Assembly: GCA_016875255.1 (NCBI GenBank) | Contig: VGRU01000016.1 | Span: 1 to 30,696, forward strand | Length of the DNA stretch: 30,696 bases | Reading direction: 5' to 3' | From: Deltaproteobacteria bacterium | GTDB lineage: Bacteria; Desulfobacterota; BSN033; UBA1163 | Shown here: one piece after another, positions 1 to 7,599 of the stretch | How positions within the stretch are numbered: position 1 is the stretch's first letter | Layout of the letters: each line of letters begins with the position of its first letter | The notes under the pieces: model-generated | What the model was told of the DNA's origin: nothing | The model's database searches: none | Seen by the model: the letters and a program-made list of their open reading frames with translations, nothing else | Program-made: the position numbers and the translations under genes

Positions 1-19
1 CAGGTTTTTTAGATTTCCC

Positions 20-107
20 CTCGTGAGGATTTCTGTGCTGTTTGTTTTGTCTTTAGCTGACTTCAGTCAGTAGAGAATCCACCAGCTTGTAGCTGGTGGT
101 AGTTCAA
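20..107 (+). mobile_element. Probable right end of an IS200/IS605-family element (3' end of TnpB omega-RNA)
   Basis: Two consecutive hairpins are visible. A small one has CTGACT/AGTCAG arms (about 58-71). A strong one at 79-99 has a 9-bp stem CCACCAGCT/AGCTGGTGG and a 3-nt loop. It is preceded by GAATC and followed by TAGTTCAA. The order GAATC, hairpin, short linker, TTCAA matches right ends of IS200/IS605 elements as I know them (for example ISDra2), where the same sequence forms the 3' end of the TnpB guide RNA. No tnpA or tnpB lies in the window, so the body would be to the left or lost. The assignment is by structure and flanking bases only. Confidence 0.45.
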
Positions 108-201
108 TTCCCTTTGTCCCTACGTCCCTCAATTTACAAAGGGTGCCTTTTATATGATTATCAGGTCTCATTCGCAATATGGAGATATGCGCCAATCGAC
201 T

Positions 202-1101
202 TTACCGACAGGAAGGGAAAGAAGAGGTGAAGATCTTAATGAATTGCAGCATGGCCTTAGTGACATATTTGTTTTTCCGGTAGTAGATTCCATAATCCAT
301 CTTCCCAAATAAATGACTTACGTCCACAGACCAAAATCTCTTTTTATCTTCCGGGGTAACCGCAAAAGAAACCGTGATTGTCACGCCAATACCCTTCTCC
401 ACATAATTCCTTAAATTCTCTTCAAGGTCGGTCTCCATCACCACGTCATAGGGAAGGTTGCTTCGGGCAAAAGCATCATCAACTAGCCTTCTCAGTACGG
501 CTCCCTTTCGATATAAAATAAGGGGAAGTCTGCTAATAGCTCGGAGGTTGATAGCCTTCTTTTTTTGCAGAGGATGGTCCTTGGCCGTCAAAAGAACCAA
601 ACCGAACGATCTCCAATGCTTAAATGTCAATTTCCTAAATTCTGCTTGATTCACCTTCGGTACGATTGAAAGATCGACCTCGTCATTTGAAACCAAAGAA
701 ACCAACTCTGTGGCAACCGCTCCGCTGATCAACTTAAACCTGATCTTAGGAAATTGTTTTGCAAATCTGTCAATAACATCTTCTAAAACGTAGCTCATTA
801 TTCCGTTCGTCGTGGCAATGGATAAGTGGCCATATTTAGAGCCCCGGATATCTTCAGAGAGTTTTATCAAGTTATCCAGTGCATCTAAAAGCTTATCCAC
901 ACCAACTGACAACACTTCCCCTTGCTTTGTTAATTTGCTGACATTCCCAAGCCGCTCGAACAATTTAATATCCAATTCTTTCTCCAATTTTCTGATCTGG
1001 TGGCTAACTGCGGACTGGGTGATGAACAAATTTCTTGAAGCAATGGAGTAACTCCCGGTTCTAGCAATTTGCTGAAAAGCTTTCAGTTGGTCAATTTCCA
1101 T
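202..1101 (-). CDS. LysR-family transcriptional regulator
   Basis: A 299-residue protein of normal LysR length. Residues 1-60 form the winged helix-turn-helix, with the typical pattern of a conserved F-x-x-I/V-A-x-x-G-S-x-S start and the SQSAVSHQI-like recognition helix (here TQSAVSHQIRKLE). Residues about 90-295 read as the periplasmic-binding-protein-like effector domain. The start is well supported: an AGGAGG lies 5 bases upstream of the ATG at 1101. It is transcribed away from the metabolic cluster that begins at 1657, the usual layout for a LysR protein controlling a neighbouring operon. A T-N11-A dyad at 1177-1191 is a candidate binding site. The domain sequence resembles the CysB/Cbl/CysL-like branch, but the effector cannot be named from sequence. 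Confidence 0.93.
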   Translation of the reverse strand: MEIDQLKAFQQIARTGSYSIASRNLFITQSAVSHQIRKLEKELDIKLFERLGNVSKLTKQGEVLSVGVDKLLDALDNLIKLSEDIRGSKYGHLSIATTNGIMSYVLEDVIDRFAKQFPKIRFKLISGAVATELVSLVSNDEVDLSIVPKVNQAEFRKLTFKHWRSFGLVLLTAKDHPLQKKKAINLRAISRLPLILYRKGAVLRRLVDDAFARSNLPYDVVMETDLEENLRNYVEKGIGVTITVSFAVTPEDKKRFWSVDVSHLFGKMDYGIYYRKNKYVTKAMLQFIKIFTSSFPSCR

Positions 1102-1176
1102 CTATCCTCCTCGCCAACCTTTAGAACAAAGGCACAAAAGTGTTATAAGACCAATCCTTTGAACCTCCGTAACTGT

Positions 1177-1191
1177 ATGAACAATGGTCAT
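1177..1191. promoter_or_regulatory. Candidate LysR-type operator (T-N11-A dyad)
   Basis: ATGA-N7-TCAT, a perfect 4+4 dyad containing TGA-N7-TCA. This fits the T-N11-A consensus of LysR-type regulators. It lies 76 bases upstream of the minus-strand LysR start, in the divergent region facing the metabolic operon. Short dyads of this kind also arise by chance. Confidence 0.35.
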
Positions 1192-1221
1192 ATGGTAAAC
1201 AAAAAAGATTCATTTGACAAT

Positions 1222-1538
1222 ATGCTTTCATGGGAATTACCATGTCTTGGGGTGGTTTTACTCGACACCAAAGTTGAAGTCAGCGTTCAGAGGAGGATAA
1301 AAGTACTGAATGCAAGACAAGACACTTCAACAAAGAAATCCCTACAGGCATGGCGCGAATCCAGTAGAACCTGACCACAAATTGATCACCAGGGATTTCG
1401 GGGGGGAGCGTAACGGGTGCGGTGGTACTAATGATTCCAACCGCGCGAATGGAGGAGAAAGCAGCCCCTCGATATGGAAAAATAGTTAAACAGGCTGCGA
1501 ATGCTATTTCCGCTCAAAACGGAAATGAACGTTCATAG
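1222..1538 (+). pseudogene. Degraded IclR-family regulator (effector domain remnant)
   Basis: Three successive frames give pieces that line up with the C-terminal effector domain of IclR regulators. The first (1222-1374) contains ELPCLGVVLLDTKVEVSV, like the 'LPLH-T-GKVLLA' segment, then a T-x-x-S-x-x-x-L segment. The second (about 1333-1400) gives YRHGANPVEPDHKL, like 'IRRxGYAxxxEE'. The third (about 1386-1538) gives TGAVVLMIPTARMEEK and then YGKIVKQAANAIS, aligning with E. coli IclR 'AAISISGPISRITDD' and 'FGAMVIKAAKEV' by eye. At least two frameshifts are needed, and no N-terminal helix-turn-helix is seen. This is probably a dead regulator of the adjacent operon. The family call is by memory of the motif pattern. 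Confidence 0.45.
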
Positions 1539-1558
1539 CTCAACGAAGAACCAAAAAT

Positions 1559-1660
1559 ATGGACGCTGAAACGCTTTTGCAAAACATAACCTCCGGAGTC
1601 GAAGCCCTTTCTACTAACAGCAGTGCCGGAAGTCATCTGGAGAGGAAAATGGAACAATGA
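1559..1660 (+). CDS. Possible 33-residue upstream reading frame coupled to the ThDP enzyme
   Basis: An ATG at 1559 opens a 33-codon frame whose TGA stop overlaps the ATG of the next gene as ATGA. This is the arrangement used for translational coupling. The peptide (MDAETLLQNITSGVEALS...) is not recognised and no clear Shine-Dalgarno precedes it. It could be a leader peptide, the end of a decayed gene, or chance. The rest of the 1102-1656 interval holds the IclR remnant and no other gene I can support. Confidence 0.2.
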   Translation: MDAETLLQNITSGVEALSTNSSAGSHLERKMEQ

Positions 1661-3330
1661 AGATCTCGGGAGCCAGGTTCGTTGCGGAGACACTTAAAGG
1701 TTACGGCATAACGCACGTGTTTTACGTTGAGGCGATCCTCAGGCGAGCGCTCGTAGAGATGGAGGCTCTTGGAATTGAACGTATTCTAACCCATTCGGAA
1801 AAAGCTGCGGCGTATATGGCGGATGGATACGCGCGCGTTTCGCGCAGACCGGGTATCTGCATGGCACAGTCCGTGGGCGCCGCCAATTTGGCCTCGGGGC
1901 TGCAGGATCCCTTTCCCCGTCTCTCCCCTGTTATAGCGATCACAGGCAGAAAACCTCCCATTGCCCAGCATCGAAATGCTTATCAGGAAATCCTGCATTC
2001 GAAGATGTTTGAGCCGGTGACGAAGCTCACTGCATGCGTGGAAACAGTCGAGCAACTTCCACACTTGCTCCGCCAGGCATTTAGGGAAGCCGTGAGTTCC
2101 GCCCCCGGGCCGGTCCATCTTGATTTTCTCGGATATGAAGGAGAACTGACGGATCTTTCCGAAGCCCCTATCGAAGTCCTTGTGGAGGACCGATTCCGCC
2201 AATACCCTCCGTTTCGGCCTGAGCCCGAACCGGGTTCCGTGCGGGAGGCATCTGAGATTTTGAAGGCGGCTAAAAGACCCGTCATCGTTGCGGGGGGCGG
2301 CGCAGCAGTTTCAGCGGCCGGCCCTGAGGTCATAGAGCTCGCGGAGACGCTCTGCATTCCTGTAGCCACCTCTTTGAACGGAAAAGGCATCATTCCTGAG
2401 AACCATCGACTAGCGGTAGGCGTCGTTGGATCGTATTCGCAATGGTGTGCAAACCGTGTTGTCTACGAATCAGATTTGGTCCTCTTTGTGGGGAGCCGGA
2501 CAGGAGACCAAGTGACCAACAATTGGACCATCCCAGGGAAGGCCACAAAGGTTATTCAGATTGATGTCGACCCGACAGAACTCGGAAGGAATTATCCGAA
2601 CGTGGTCAGCTTGGCAGGCGATGCAAAGGCCATTTTAAGAGTGATGGGAGAGTATTGTTATATGCCCTCCCCACATAGAACTGCATGGTCGGAGTACGCG
2701 CACGGCTTGGTTGAGCAGTGGAACGCGGAATTTTTTCCTCTTCGTTTGTCCGATGCCGTCCCAATCCGTGTCGAACGGCTCTGTGAAGATCTCACTAGAA
2801 CCCTTCCTCCAAATGGTATTCTTGTGTCCGATACCGGTTACGCGGGGATCTGGACCGGAGCTATGGTAAGGCTTCATGACAAAGGACAATCCTATATTCG
2901 TGCAGCGGGATCTTTGGGGTGGGGGTTTCCTGCAGCCCTCGGCGCAAAGTGCGCTGCCCCCTCGAGACCGGTCATTTGTTTCATAGGGGACGGAGGATTC
3001 TATTACCACCTGAGCGAACTGGAAACGGCGTTGCGCCGCCACATCAATGTCGTTGTTATCGTGAACAACAATTCGTGTTTTCGGCAGTGCTTGGAAGGTA
3101 TTAATCACGCCTACGGTGCAAGAGCAGGGGCAAAGGAAGCCATGTATAAATTTATCCCAACGAATTTTTTCAAAATTGCCAAGGATTTCGGATGCGAGGG
3201 AATCCGGGTCGAAGAACCCAGTCACATTATCCCGTCACTCAAAAGAGCACTGACATCAGACAGAACGACGGTGATCGACGTGGTGACCGACGAGGGATGC
3301 CGCCCTCCAAGCCCCTGGATGCCGGAATAA
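1657..3330 (+). CDS. Thiamine-diphosphate-dependent enzyme, acetolactate synthase-like
   Basis: A 557-residue protein with the three-domain layout of the acetolactate synthase/oxalyl-CoA decarboxylase/sulfoacetaldehyde acetyltransferase superfamily. Residues 1-165 are the Pyr domain, with the catalytic glutamate E48 in THSEKAAAYMADGYAR. Residues 190-330 are the central domain (PVIVAGGGAAVS, FVGSRTGDQ, VIQIDVDP). Residues 370-550 are the PP domain, with the ThDP/Mg motif GDGGF at about 444-448 and its closing NNN about 25 residues on. GGAGAGG at about 1639 supports the start. It heads a six-gene plus-strand cluster with an aminotransferase, a phosphotriesterase-like hydrolase and TctBAC. With IlvE-like partnership it could make or break a 2-oxo acid, but it lacks a nearby small subunit. 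A catabolic decarboxylase or lyase is as likely as a true acetolactate synthase. Confidence 0.88.
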   Translation: MKISGARFVAETLKGYGITHVFYVEAILRRALVEMEALGIERILTHSEKAAAYMADGYARVSRRPGICMAQSVGAANLASGLQDPFPRLSPVIAITGRKPPIAQHRNAYQEILHSKMFEPVTKLTACVETVEQLPHLLRQAFREAVSSAPGPVHLDFLGYEGELTDLSEAPIEVLVEDRFRQYPPFRPEPEPGSVREASEILKAAKRPVIVAGGGAAVSAAGPEVIELAETLCIPVATSLNGKGIIPENHRLAVGVVGSYSQWCANRVVYESDLVLFVGSRTGDQVTNNWTIPGKATKVIQIDVDPTELGRNYPNVVSLAGDAKAILRVMGEYCYMPSPHRTAWSEYAHGLVEQWNAEFFPLRLSDAVPIRVERLCEDLTRTLPPNGILVSDTGYAGIWTGAMVRLHDKGQSYIRAAGSLGWGFPAALGAKCAAPSRPVICFIGDGGFYYHLSELETALRRHINVVVIVNNNSCFRQCLEGINHAYGARAGAKEAMYKFIPTNFFKIAKDFGCEGIRVEEPSHIIPSLKRALTSDRTTVIDVVTDEGCRPPSPWMPE

Positions 3331-3344
3331 AATCGACGACGGTT

Positions 3345-3524
3345 ATGGATGCGAAACCCTATATCTTGAAACAGGATCGATCGGCGGAACCCAGTCAGAT
3401 GTCGCATGCTGGAAGGCTTTGGAACATGATAACGGCTGCCATACTCATGCCATCGCATAGTTCAACTCCAAGAAGGTGCACAGATGATGGCTTGGTGGTG
3501 TTGAAGCTTATACAGCTGGCCTAA
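3345..3524 (+). other. Interval between ThDP enzyme and aminotransferase; possible 59-residue remnant
   Basis: The 225-base gap holds a 59-codon frame starting MDAKPYILKQDRSAEPSQ. A second overlapping frame (about 3322-3450) reads CETLYLETGSIGGTQSDV, then ends in HTHAIA. Neither is recognised and neither has a clear ribosome site. The composition is protein-like, so this may be a scar of a deleted gene in the operon. No terminator was seen, so the cluster can be transcribed through it. Confidence 0.2.
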
Positions 3525-3555
3525 TATTTTCACTACATCGAAGGAGGAGTTTTCT

Positions 3556-4446
3556 ATGATCGTATACATCAATGGTGATTACATGAGTGAGGAAGAGGCC
3601 AAAATATCTGTTTTCGACCATGGATTTCTCTATGGGGATGGGGTCTTTGAAGGGATCAAAGCCTATAATGGGCGAGTCTTTGCACTCGATGAGCACGTCG
3701 ATCGCTTCTACGAATCCGCACAGTCCATTCAACTTGAATTACCGGTCGGCCGCGACGAGATGAAAAAGGCCATCGTTGAGACTGTCAGACGCAATAATTT
3801 GAGAGATGCGTATATCCGTCCCGTGGCGAGCCGAGGAAAAGGTGCCCTGGGGCTTGACCCAAAAAGTTGTGCGGAAGCAACAGTGGTTATCATGGTGGAT
3901 GCCGAAATCCGTCATCCTGAAGATAAAGGTGAAACATCTTTAAGTCAAAAAGGAATAAGGGTGATCACCACCGCTTTTCGACGCAACGGTCCGGATGTTC
4001 TCAGTCCACGGATAAAGTCGACCAACTATTTGAACAACATTCTGGCCAAATTACAGGCCAATGCCGTCGGGGTTCAAGATGCCGTCTTCTTAAACGAACA
4101 GGGCCTTGTCTGCGAGCTGACGGGCGATAACCTGTTTATTGTGAAACACACTCGGGTCATAACCCCACCGCTTTGGCTGGGGATCCTGGATGGCATCACG
4201 CGACGAACCATCCTGCGGATCGCTAAAGAGGCAGGCATGGAAGCAGTGGAAGAACCTTTAACGCTTCATGACTTATATACCAGTGATGAATGTTTCTGCA
4301 CGGCCACTCGTATCGAAGTGGCCCCGATCGTGTGGGTTGACGGGCGGCAGATCGGAAGCGGAAACCCTGGTCCTATTACGACACAGCTTACAAAAACATT
4401 TTTTGAAAAAGTTGACAGAGAAGGAACTCCGATATACAGTGGATGA
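3556..4446 (+). CDS. Class IV PLP aminotransferase (branched-chain aminotransferase/D-amino acid transaminase family)
   Basis: A 296-residue protein, close to the usual 290-310 of IlvE-type enzymes. FDHGFLYGDGVFEGI at residues 20-34 is the family's N-terminal signature. The Schiff-base lysine is K154 in PRIKSTNYLNN. E188-LTGDN is the usual C-terminal-domain PLP glutamate region. The start has a strong ribosome site (AAGGAGGAG about 10 bases upstream). It would move an amino group between an amino acid and 2-oxoglutarate or another 2-oxo acid in the cytoplasm. The neighbour order suggests it works on a product or substrate of the ThDP enzyme. Discriminating BCAT from D-amino acid transaminase or aminodeoxychorismate lyase needs alignment; BCAT-like is favoured by overall similarity. 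Confidence 0.88.
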   Translation: MIVYINGDYMSEEEAKISVFDHGFLYGDGVFEGIKAYNGRVFALDEHVDRFYESAQSIQLELPVGRDEMKKAIVETVRRNNLRDAYIRPVASRGKGALGLDPKSCAEATVVIMVDAEIRHPEDKGETSLSQKGIRVITTAFRRNGPDVLSPRIKSTNYLNNILAKLQANAVGVQDAVFLNEQGLVCELTGDNLFIVKHTRVITPPLWLGILDGITRRTILRIAKEAGMEAVEEPLTLHDLYTSDECFCTATRIEVAPIVWVDGRQIGSGNPGPITTQLTKTFFEKVDREGTPIYSG

Positions 4447-4511
4447 AGACAGACTTCGTCAAGGTGCTTTGATGGCATGCCGGACTTGGCGTATACGAGG
4501 AAAAGAGAGAA

Positions 4512-5603
4512 ATGTCGGATACAAGGAAAGCGTCCGCTAAAATGGCCCAAACCGTTTTGGGCTTGATTCATCCAGATGATCTTGGAATAACTTTGCCTCA
4601 TGAACATCTGCTCATCGATATGGCAATTTGGTTTGTTGAGCCGACAGCGCCTGAGCTAAAACCACTGGCGTTCGAACCAGTGAGTTTCGAAAACATCAGC
4701 TGGATTATGTACAATCAGTACAACAACTTGGATAACGTGCGCTTGTTGGATGAGGATCTTGCGATCAAGGAGGCGATGCTTTTTAAGAAAGAAGGCGGAA
4801 GCACGATTGTCGACGTTACCAGTGCCAGCTTATCTCGTGACGTTTTGGCGCTGAAACGCATATCCCAGGCTACGGGCCTTAACGTCATCATCGGGTCAGG
4901 CCATTATGTCGTGAACGGGACAGGATGTCAGGAATTGGATAGAAAAACTAAAGATGAGGTTGCCGAAGAAATCGTTAGAGACATCCTTGTCGGTGTTGGC
5001 AAAACTGCAATCCGAGCTGGAATTATAGGCGAAATCGGATGCTCATGGCCTTTGCAAGACAGGGAGAACAAGGTGCTTAGCGCCTCTGCTCGCGCACAAA
5101 AGCGCACAGGAGCTGCCATCACCATTCATCCAGGTCGCCATGAGCGTTCTCCTATGGAAATTATCGGGGTTCTTGATGATGCCGGAGCGGACATCAGTCG
5201 AGTTATCATGGGGCACATCGATCGGACCGGTTTCTTGCCTGCCACGAGGTATGAAATAGCAACAACAGGTTGTTACCTTGAATATGACATCTTCGGCGGC
5301 AACCCGTTCTACCCTCTACACTTTGGTGTCTTCAATAGACCTTGCGATAGAGAGCGAATTGAGCAAATTATGGATCTCATCGATAGAGGGCATTTGGAAC
5401 AGATTCTCATATCGCAGGATACCTGCCTGAAATCAAAGCTCGTCCGCTATGGAGGTCAAGGTTACGCACATATTTTGCGCAATATTGTGCCACAAATGTT
5501 GGCCCGCGGTATCACTGAGGAGCACATCAAAACGATCATGGTAAAGAATCCGAATCGATTTCTCTGTTTTGTTTCGCCGAGTGACCAGAATGATAGAGGA
5601 TAA
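4512..5603 (+). CDS. Phosphotriesterase-family metal-dependent hydrolase
   Basis: A 363-residue TIM-barrel amidohydrolase of the phosphotriesterase-related group. All six metal-ligand positions can be seen: H30 and H32 (LPHEHLL), bridging E174 (AGIIGEIG, the glutamate variant instead of carboxylated lysine), H206 (ITIHPG), H235 (VIMGHIDR) and D303 (ISQDT). Such proteins are mostly lactonases, esterases or amidases of small carboxylates, and true phosphotriesterases are rare. It sits between the aminotransferase and the Tct transporter genes, so hydrolysis of an imported ester, lactone or amide is a fair inference. An internal Met at position 11 is an alternative start. The substrate is unknown. 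Confidence 0.88.
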   Translation: MSDTRKASAKMAQTVLGLIHPDDLGITLPHEHLLIDMAIWFVEPTAPELKPLAFEPVSFENISWIMYNQYNNLDNVRLLDEDLAIKEAMLFKKEGGSTIVDVTSASLSRDVLALKRISQATGLNVIIGSGHYVVNGTGCQELDRKTKDEVAEEIVRDILVGVGKTAIRAGIIGEIGCSWPLQDRENKVLSASARAQKRTGAAITIHPGRHERSPMEIIGVLDDAGADISRVIMGHIDRTGFLPATRYEIATTGCYLEYDIFGGNPFYPLHFGVFNRPCDRERIEQIMDLIDRGHLEQILISQDTCLKSKLVRYGGQGYAHILRNIVPQMLARGITEEHIKTIMVKNPNRFLCFVSPSDQNDRG

Positions 5604-5613
5604 GGAGGTTTAG

Positions 5614-6087
5614 ATGTCCGCCTCACCTTTGAACCAGCATGACAGGCTAAGTGGGGTCATCGGAATGCTCATCGGCCTGGTTTTCTGTATTGGTTCCGTT
5701 AGCCTGGGCCTGGGAGAAATACACCAGCCGGGTCCGGGGTTTCTTCCTTTCTTAGTGGGGGCAGTTCTCGTATGTCTGTCGGCCATCATTTTCATTCCAA
5801 CCCTGAGGAAAGAAAAGAGCGTGCATCGGCAAGAGATTGGCCGTGGACTCCGAAAATACCGTAAGGGCGGATTGATCGTGCTGGCATTGGTTTTCTACAA
5901 TTTTTGCATTGGTTTCTTGGGATTCTCATTGACGACGTTTCTCTTCGTGGTTTTTCTGATCAAGATTGTGGAGGCCCAGGGCTGGACCCGAACCCTCGTG
6001 ACGGCGCTGTGCTCTGCTGCAGGGTTTTATTTCGTTTTTCAATCATGGTTGATGCTGGACCTGCCCACCGGGCCTTGGGGTTTCTAG
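5614..6087 (+). CDS. tctB: Tripartite tricarboxylate transporter, small membrane subunit TctB
   Basis: A 157-residue protein with four hydrophobic segments (about 17-36, 46-66, 87-120 as a pair, 129-150), the TctB pattern. The first loop carries G-P-G-F-L-P-F, the typical segment after helix 1. It starts 10 bases after the hydrolase stop behind an AAGGAGG and ends 3 bases before tctA, so the genes are clearly one transcript. TctB is the small, poorly conserved partner of TctA in secondary carboxylate uptake with a periplasmic TctC receptor. Confidence 0.88.
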   Translation: MSASPLNQHDRLSGVIGMLIGLVFCIGSVSLGLGEIHQPGPGFLPFLVGAVLVCLSAIIFIPTLRKEKSVHRQEIGRGLRKYRKGGLIVLALVFYNFCIGFLGFSLTTFLFVVFLIKIVEAQGWTRTLVTALCSAAGFYFVFQSWLMLDLPTGPWGF

Positions 6088-6090
6088 GAA

Positions 6091-7575
6091 ATGGACGTCC
6101 TTCAACATCTGATTGTCGGTTTTCGCGTGGCCTTGGAGCCGATGAACCTTCTCCTGTGTTTCTTGGGATGTCTAGGAGGGACACTGGTGGGGGTTCTGCC
6201 AGGATTCGGACCTACAGCGGCAATGGCACTGCTCCTGCCCGGGACTTTTCATTTATCTCCTGTCTCAGCCATCATTATGTTGTCCGGTATCTACTACGGT
6301 GCCATGTACGGAGGCTCCACCACTTCCATCCTGGTCAACATTCCGGGAGAAACGGCGTCGGTGATGACGTGTCTCGATGGCTATCAAATGGCCCGCAAAG
6401 GTCGCGCCGGACCGGCCTTGGGGATGGCTGCCTTTGCATCCTTTATCGCCGGGACGATCGGGGTCATCGGCCTGATGCTGCTTGCACCGCCCCTGGCACG
6501 GTTTGCCCTCAAATTCGGCCCGCCCGAGTACTTTTCCTTAATGCTGCTCGGACTCACAATGGTGAGTTACCTCTCCCAGGGATCCATGATCAAGGCCTTC
6601 ATCATGGCAGGGTTGGGACTTCTTCTCTCTTTCATCGGTACGGATATCATCTCGGGGGTATCGCGATTCACTTTTGATTTTATGGAGCTCCGGGAAGGCG
6701 TGGGGATCATTCCTGTCCTGATGGGTGTCTTTGGGGTGGGGGAGATCCTCTCCAACGCCGAGGAAGAAATGGGGCGGGAAGTTTTCACCCAGAAGATCAA
6801 AGGCCTTCTCCCATCCCTGAAGGATTGGATGGACAGTAAATGGGCCCTGATCCGGGGCGCTCTGTTAGGGTTCTTCCTGGGAATTTTGCCGGGAGGCGGT
6901 GCAGCGATTGCCTCATTCATGGACTACGCGCTGGAAAAGAGACTCTCCAAACACCCGGAGCTCTTCGGCACCGGAACCATTGTAGGTGTTGCCGGGCCGG
7001 AGAGTGCAAATAATTCGGCCACAGCCGGGGCTTTCATCCCCCTGTTGACCCTCGGTATACCGGGCAACGCGGTGACGGCTCTGCTTTTAGGGGCCTTTAT
7101 GATTCATGGTACCCAGCCTGGTCCTCTGATGATGCAGCGGACGCCGGATCTCTTCTGGGGGATCATCGCCAGTATGTACGTTGGAAATATCATTCTCTTG
7201 ATCCTGAATCTTCCCCTTATCGGCATGTGGGTGCGAATCCTGAAAATCCCGTATCCGATTCTGTCTCCGCTTATCCTTTTATTTTGCATTGTGGGAGCCT
7301 ATTCTCTTAATGGCAACCTCTGGGATATTGCTATCATGATTTTTTTTGGGGTTCTAGGACACGTGATGAGGAAAGCGGGTTTTGAAGGGGCCCCCATGAT
7401 TCTGTCCCTGGTGATCGGCCAGATGTTTGAAAATGCCTTCCGCCAGTCTCTCTTAATTGGGGATGGAAGCTTTTTGATTTTCATCAGACGCCCTATTTCG
7501 GCAGCGTTGATCGCTATTTCCGTTTTCCTGATCTTTACGGCCGCATTTCGCAGGAAGATTCCTCAAACAAACTAA
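6091..7575 (+). CDS. tctA: Tripartite tricarboxylate transporter, large membrane subunit TctA
   Basis: A 494-residue, very hydrophobic protein with about 11-12 membrane segments. Family signatures are present: GVLPGFGPTAAMALLLP near residues 34-50, YGGSTTSILVNIPGE near 73-87, GFFLGILPGGGAAIASF near 259-275, and a conserved PESANNSATAG segment near 304-314. The two P-G-x-G-P/G-G loops belong to the internal duplication of the family and are expected to line the substrate site. It starts 3 bases after tctB. With TctB it forms the inner-membrane, cation-driven carrier for the carboxylate delivered by TctC. Confidence 0.95.
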   Translation: MDVLQHLIVGFRVALEPMNLLLCFLGCLGGTLVGVLPGFGPTAAMALLLPGTFHLSPVSAIIMLSGIYYGAMYGGSTTSILVNIPGETASVMTCLDGYQMARKGRAGPALGMAAFASFIAGTIGVIGLMLLAPPLARFALKFGPPEYFSLMLLGLTMVSYLSQGSMIKAFIMAGLGLLLSFIGTDIISGVSRFTFDFMELREGVGIIPVLMGVFGVGEILSNAEEEMGREVFTQKIKGLLPSLKDWMDSKWALIRGALLGFFLGILPGGGAAIASFMDYALEKRLSKHPELFGTGTIVGVAGPESANNSATAGAFIPLLTLGIPGNAVTALLLGAFMIHGTQPGPLMMQRTPDLFWGIIASMYVGNIILLILNLPLIGMWVRILKIPYPILSPLILLFCIVGAYSLNGNLWDIAIMIFFGVLGHVMRKAGFEGAPMILSLVIGQMFENAFRQSLLIGDGSFLIFIRRPISAALIAISVFLIFTAAFRRKIPQTN

Positions 7576-7599
7576 CGAAGAAGAAAGGAGATTGGTGCA

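Noticed and set aside
2635..3225. A 196-codon minus-strand frame
   Set aside because: It is antisense to the PP domain of the ThDP enzyme and has no ribosome site or recognisable motif.
5904..6677. A 257-codon plus-strand frame overlapping tctB and tctA
   Set aside because: Both Tct genes are well supported in other frames; the peptide has no family features and unusual Arg/His content.
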